Shown here: piece by piece, positions 15,761 to 18,125 of the stretch
Position numbering within the stretch: the stretch's first letter is position 1
Layout: every line of letters starts with the position of its first letter
NCBI GenBank assembly: GCA_013375455.1
Contig: JABXJT010000098.1
Span: forward strand, 1-18,125
From: Candidatus Helarchaeota archaeon
GTDB taxonomy: Archaea > Asgardarchaeota > Lokiarchaeia > Helarchaeales > HEL-GB-A
Direction of reading: 5' to 3'
DNA: 18,125 bases
Notes under the pieces: model-generated
Told to the model about the DNA's origin: nothing
Database searches by the model: none
The model's input: only the letters and a program-made list of their open reading frames with translations
Translations under genes and position numbers: made by a program

Positions 15761-17182
15761 GTGAATATTATGACCAGTAGTACTGAAAAAAAGAAAATTC
15801 CAAAGGTTCCCAGGCAAAAAATGCCTGAACAGGATCCCATTTTAAGGAGTAAGAACTTTAAAGAAGTTAATTTAGGTTATACTCCTGAATTGGCCTTAAC
15901 TGAAGCTAACCGGTGTCTTCAGTGCAAGAAACCCAAATGTATTGAGGGTTGTCCAGTCAATATTGATATTCCCGGGTTTATATCTCTCATTCAACAAGAG
16001 GATTTTTGTGAGGCTGCTTATAAAATCAAAGAATTTAATGCCCTTCCTGCTATTTGCGGGAGAGTTTGTCCTCAAGAAAACCAGTGCGAGGGAAGTTGTA
16101 TATTAAGTAAGAAATTTGAACCTGTAGCAATTGGCCATCTTGAGCGGTTCGTAGCTGATTTTGAACGGGAATCAGGCAGTTGCTATCTTCCCACGAAAGA
16201 GCCACCGACGGGTAAAAAAGTTGCCTGTATAGGGTGTGGCCCCGCTAGCCTGACCGTGGCAGGTGATTTAATTAAATTAGGCCATGATGTCACCATTTTT
16301 GAGGCATTTCATAAAGGGGGTGGCGTCTTGGTCTATGGGATTCCCGAATTTCGATTACCAAAAAAAATTCTAAATGCTGAAATAGAATATTTAATCTCTC
16401 AAGGAGTAGAAATCAAATACAATATGGTTATAGGTAAAACTCTTACCATAGACGACCTATGGGATAGCGGCTTTGATGCCATCTTCATTGGAATAGGCGC
16501 AGGACTCCCAAGATTTTTAAGAGTCCCAGGCGAAAATTTGAAGGGTGTAGTTTCAGCAAATGAATATTTAACCCGTACAAATTTAATGAAAGCCTATGAA
16601 TATCCAAAATACAAAACCCCTTACGTCAAAGGTATAGATGTTACCGTCATTGGAGGGGGAAATGTAGCAATGGATTCTGCTAGAACCGCCCTTCGATTGG
16701 ATGCAAACACAGTTACGATCGTTTATAGACGCGCGATGGAACAGTTGCCTGCCAGAAGAGAAGAGGTTCAACATGCAGAGGAAGAAGGAGTAATTTTTAA
16801 ACTATTAACCAACCCCAAACGTTTTATAGGGGACGAGAAAGGTCACGTTAAAGAAATTGAAGTGATAAAAATGAGACTTGGCGAGCCTGACGCCTCAGGT
16901 AGAGCACGCCCAATTCCCATTGAAAATTCCGAATTTCGTATTAAAACCGACCTTGTTATAATTGCTATTGGTAATAATTCAAATCCCTTATTAACATCAA
17001 CTTATCCTAAATTGGAATTAAACAAATGGGGAAACATTATAACAGATGAGAATGGGAAGACGAGTGTTGAGAGCATTTACGCAGGCGGAGACATCGTGAC
17101 GGGAGCCGCAACTGTTATTTCTGCAATGGGTGCAGGACGTAAAGCAGCTAAAGCAATTCACGAATATTTAAAGGATTCTTGA
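15761..17182 (+). CDS. NfnB/GltD-like NADPH flavoprotein with two [4Fe-4S] clusters
   Basis: The 473-residue protein follows the previous gene by 4 bases. It starts at GTG 15761 or, three codons on, at ATG 15770. N-terminal clusters are marked by Cys52, 55, 60, 64 and Cys99, 103, 109, 113. An FAD Rossmann motif follows, read as GCGPAS (158-163), with Ser in place of the usual Gly. Then come the lid motif GIPEFRLPK, a second Rossmann fold VIGGGNVAMDSARTA (296-310) and YRR (322-324), whose two arginines fit the 2'-phosphate of NADPH. The C-terminal FAD motif is AGGD (441-444). This is the glutamate-synthase small-subunit/NfnB family; no glutamate synthase large subunit is present here. Next to an NfnA module it most likely oxidises or reduces NADPH in a transhydrogenase complex. 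Confidence 0.92.
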   Translation: MNIMTSSTEKKKIPKVPRQKMPEQDPILRSKNFKEVNLGYTPELALTEANRCLQCKKPKCIEGCPVNIDIPGFISLIQQEDFCEAAYKIKEFNALPAICGRVCPQENQCEGSCILSKKFEPVAIGHLERFVADFERESGSCYLPTKEPPTGKKVACIGCGPASLTVAGDLIKLGHDVTIFEAFHKGGGVLVYGIPEFRLPKKILNAEIEYLISQGVEIKYNMVIGKTLTIDDLWDSGFDAIFIGIGAGLPRFLRVPGENLKGVVSANEYLTRTNLMKAYEYPKYKTPYVKGIDVTVIGGGNVAMDSARTALRLDANTVTIVYRRAMEQLPARREEVQHAEEEGVIFKLLTNPKRFIGDEKGHVKEIEVIKMRLGEPDASGRARPIPIENSEFRIKTDLVIIAIGNNSNPLLTSTYPKLELNKWGNIITDENGKTSVESIYAGGDIVTGAATVISAMGAGRKAAKAIHEYLKDS

Positions 17183-17256
17183 GAACACTAAAAAAAAGAA
17201 GTGTGGGTCGCTCAACCCTCAAAAAAGTTATAAACTCTGATTAAAAAAGGAGGAAT

Positions 17257-17272
17257 TTGGTTTAATAACCAA
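17257..17272. terminator. Hairpin between the redox operon and a convergent gene
   Basis: TTGGTT-TAAT-AACCAA forms a perfect 6-bp stem with a 4-base loop, 75 bases after the operon's last stop and 6 bases before the minus-strand stop of the PKD gene. Its position suits a shared terminator. No strong T-run follows on the plus strand, so the assignment is tentative. Confidence 0.35.
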
Positions 17273-17277
17273 CGGAA

Positions 17278-17880
17278 TTACTTTATAGATATTTCGACCC
17301 AAGCTGTATTCGTCTCTGCCGGACTGCCATCATCTGTTACGGTTAATATTACCCGATAAATGCCTATCGCTGTAAAAGTATGAGACACTGTCGTTTCGTT
17401 TACCACTGGGTTCCCATCGCCAAAGTCCCATTCCCATCTAACGATTTGGCCATCTACATCCCAGGATGTACTGCCATCGAAGTTAATGGGCGTATTTACC
17501 GGCGCACTATAGTATTGTCCCACTTCTACACCGTTGATTTTCATAATAGCAATTGGGGGGGCATTCCCAAATAACGAATCAATATCACTATTAATTTCAT
17601 CAATCAGTGCTAAGATTTCGGGTAGTGAAATTTTTATCCAAGATAATCTTTTGCTAGAGTCTAAAGTAAAGCGTGTTTTCCACGAAAGTATGTATGATGT
17701 CGCATTCAAGGCATTCGGTGTTCCATTATCTACTAAATCTATTAGGTCTTTAACTCTTTCTTCTAATATTTTTTTCAATAGATCTGCCAATGGCGGCCTT
17801 CGAAACGAATCAGCCGATATCCCATTGATATTTCCCTTTAATTGTTTTAATTTTTGAATAATCGTCTCTTGAGTTGCCAT
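17278..17880 (-). CDS. PKD-domain protein with helical N-terminus and no signal peptide
   Basis: The 200-residue protein has a helical N-terminal half (about residues 5-104, with LADLLKKILEERVKDLIDLV) and a C-terminal PKD domain (about 107-200). PKD hallmarks are NFDGSTSWDVDG, the signature WDFGDG (151-156), SHTFTAIGIYRVILTV and a final beta strand. PKD domains are beta-sandwich adhesive modules usually found outside the cell, yet the N-terminus (MATQETIIQKLKQL) has no hydrophobic core or membrane segment. It may be intracellular, exported by a non-Sec route, or part of a larger assembly. AAGGT lies about 8 bases before the ATG, a good Shine-Dalgarno site. It is convergent with the redox operon and unlikely to be related to it. 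Confidence 0.8.
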   Translation of the reverse strand: MATQETIIQKLKQLKGNINGISADSFRRPPLADLLKKILEERVKDLIDLVDNGTPNALNATSYILSWKTRFTLDSSKRLSWIKISLPEILALIDEINSDIDSLFGNAPPIAIMKINGVEVGQYYSAPVNTPINFDGSTSWDVDGQIVRWEWDFGDGNPVVNETTVSHTFTAIGIYRVILTVTDDGSPAETNTAWVEISIK

Positions 17881-17963
17881 TTCTATACCTTCTCTTGAAA
17901 AGTAGTATTCCCTTTATTTTTATGTTTTTTATCTTTTTAGAGAATTTTTCAATTCCTTTGATT

Positions 17964-18125
17964 TTACACTTGGCAGATTTCCTCCTTTAAATCTTTCGAC
18001 AATAAATGTTTTGAGAGAGGTGGAATTAAGCTCCCTCCCAAGGGCAGCCGGTGAATCACGTGGGGGCAAATCCGGGTTTCTTTCAAGACTTTGGGCAAGA
18101 TGGTTGGGTCGGCGCGTACCGTGAA
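17964..18125 (-). CDS. C-terminal end of an unidentified gene (start outside window)
   Basis: The minus strand is open from the right edge for 53 codons to a TAA at 17964-17966. It reads FTVRADPTILPKVLKET, then RICPHVIHRLPLGG, and ends KDLKEEICQV. Third codon positions are G/C-rich, unlike the AT-rich redox operon, which supports real coding. I do not recognise the family from this fragment. The plus strand is also partly open here, so strand choice rests on composition and protein-like character. Its stop lies about 80 bases upstream of the PKD gene start. Confidence 0.5.
   Translation of the reverse strand, partial: FTVRADPTILPKVLKETRICPHVIHRLPLGGSLIPPLSKHLLSKDLKEEICQV

Noticed and set aside
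15761..17182. Glutamate synthase small subunit (GltD)
   Set aside because: The protein belongs to that family, but no large subunit is present and the neighbours are NfnA and NuoEF-like, so an NfnB-type role is more likely.
17990..18125. A G/C-rich structured RNA (part of rRNA, SRP RNA or RNase P RNA)
   Set aside because: Short matches to a 23S-like GGCAAATCCGG string do not extend, and the minus strand reads as 53 sensible codons ending in a stop.
1..18125. CRISPR arrays, insertion sequences, tRNA genes
   Set aside because: No regularly spaced direct repeats, transposase-like frames, terminal inverted repeats flanking a gene, or cloverleaf sequences were seen.

Overview
The window looks archaeal. 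Coding genes are preceded by TATA-like boxes about 45 to 60 bases before the start, several genes use TTG or GTG starts with a GGTG or AGGTG Shine-Dalgarno sequence, and two large secreted proteins are packed with N-glycosylation sequons. The style of these surface proteins (beta-helix, beta-propeller, LamG-like and Ca-binding repeats, with an IPGF-type C-terminal membrane anchor) together with a soluble NuoEFG/Nfn redox operon suggests an anaerobic Asgard, Lokiarchaeia-like archaeon. That assignment is an inference from style and cannot be proved here.

Layout. (1) Positions 1-7330 are a cell-surface region. It holds a partial minus-strand gene of at least 1146 codons (signal peptide, sequon-rich beta-helix, LamG-like domain), a 760-base AT-rich intergenic stretch with a canonical TATA box and a possible 40-residue membrane peptide, and a plus-strand 939-residue protein (seven-bladed propeller, FN3-like and Ig-like domains, thrombospondin-3-like repeats, membrane anchor). 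The region ends in an orphan C-terminal anchor remnant. (2) Positions 7325-8505 are a compact minus-strand cluster: a two-helix membrane protein with a probable frameshifted tail, a winged-helix regulator, and a charged coiled-coil protein whose start overlaps the regulator's stop. (3) Positions 8506-9775 hold a plus-strand zinc-ribbon-like protein and a convergent HIT-family protein. (4) Positions 10160-17182 are the metabolic core, a tightly spaced four-gene plus-strand operon encoding a NuoE-like subunit, a NuoF-like subunit with a C-terminal 2x[4Fe-4S] ferredoxin domain, a large NuoG/FdhA-like protein fused to an NfnA-type flavin/[2Fe-2S] reductase, and an NfnB/GltD-like NADPH flavoprotein. 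(5) Positions 17278-18125 hold a minus-strand PKD-domain protein without a signal peptide and the end of another minus-strand gene that runs off the edge.

The operon is the most interesting part. It carries both known flavin-bifurcation modules (the HydBC/StnAB-type NuoE-NuoF core and the NfnAB type) with a long iron-sulfur wire between them. No catalytic H-cluster, NiFe or active molybdenum site is visible. The simplest reading is a soluble ferredoxin/NAD(H)/NADP(H) transhydrogenase resembling the Stn complex of Sporomusa but with a different gene fusion: NfnA rather than GltD is joined to the NuoG-like scaffold. The scaffold's molybdopterin-like domain lacks the expected lysine and shows no convincing catalytic Cys/Sec, so it is probably structural.
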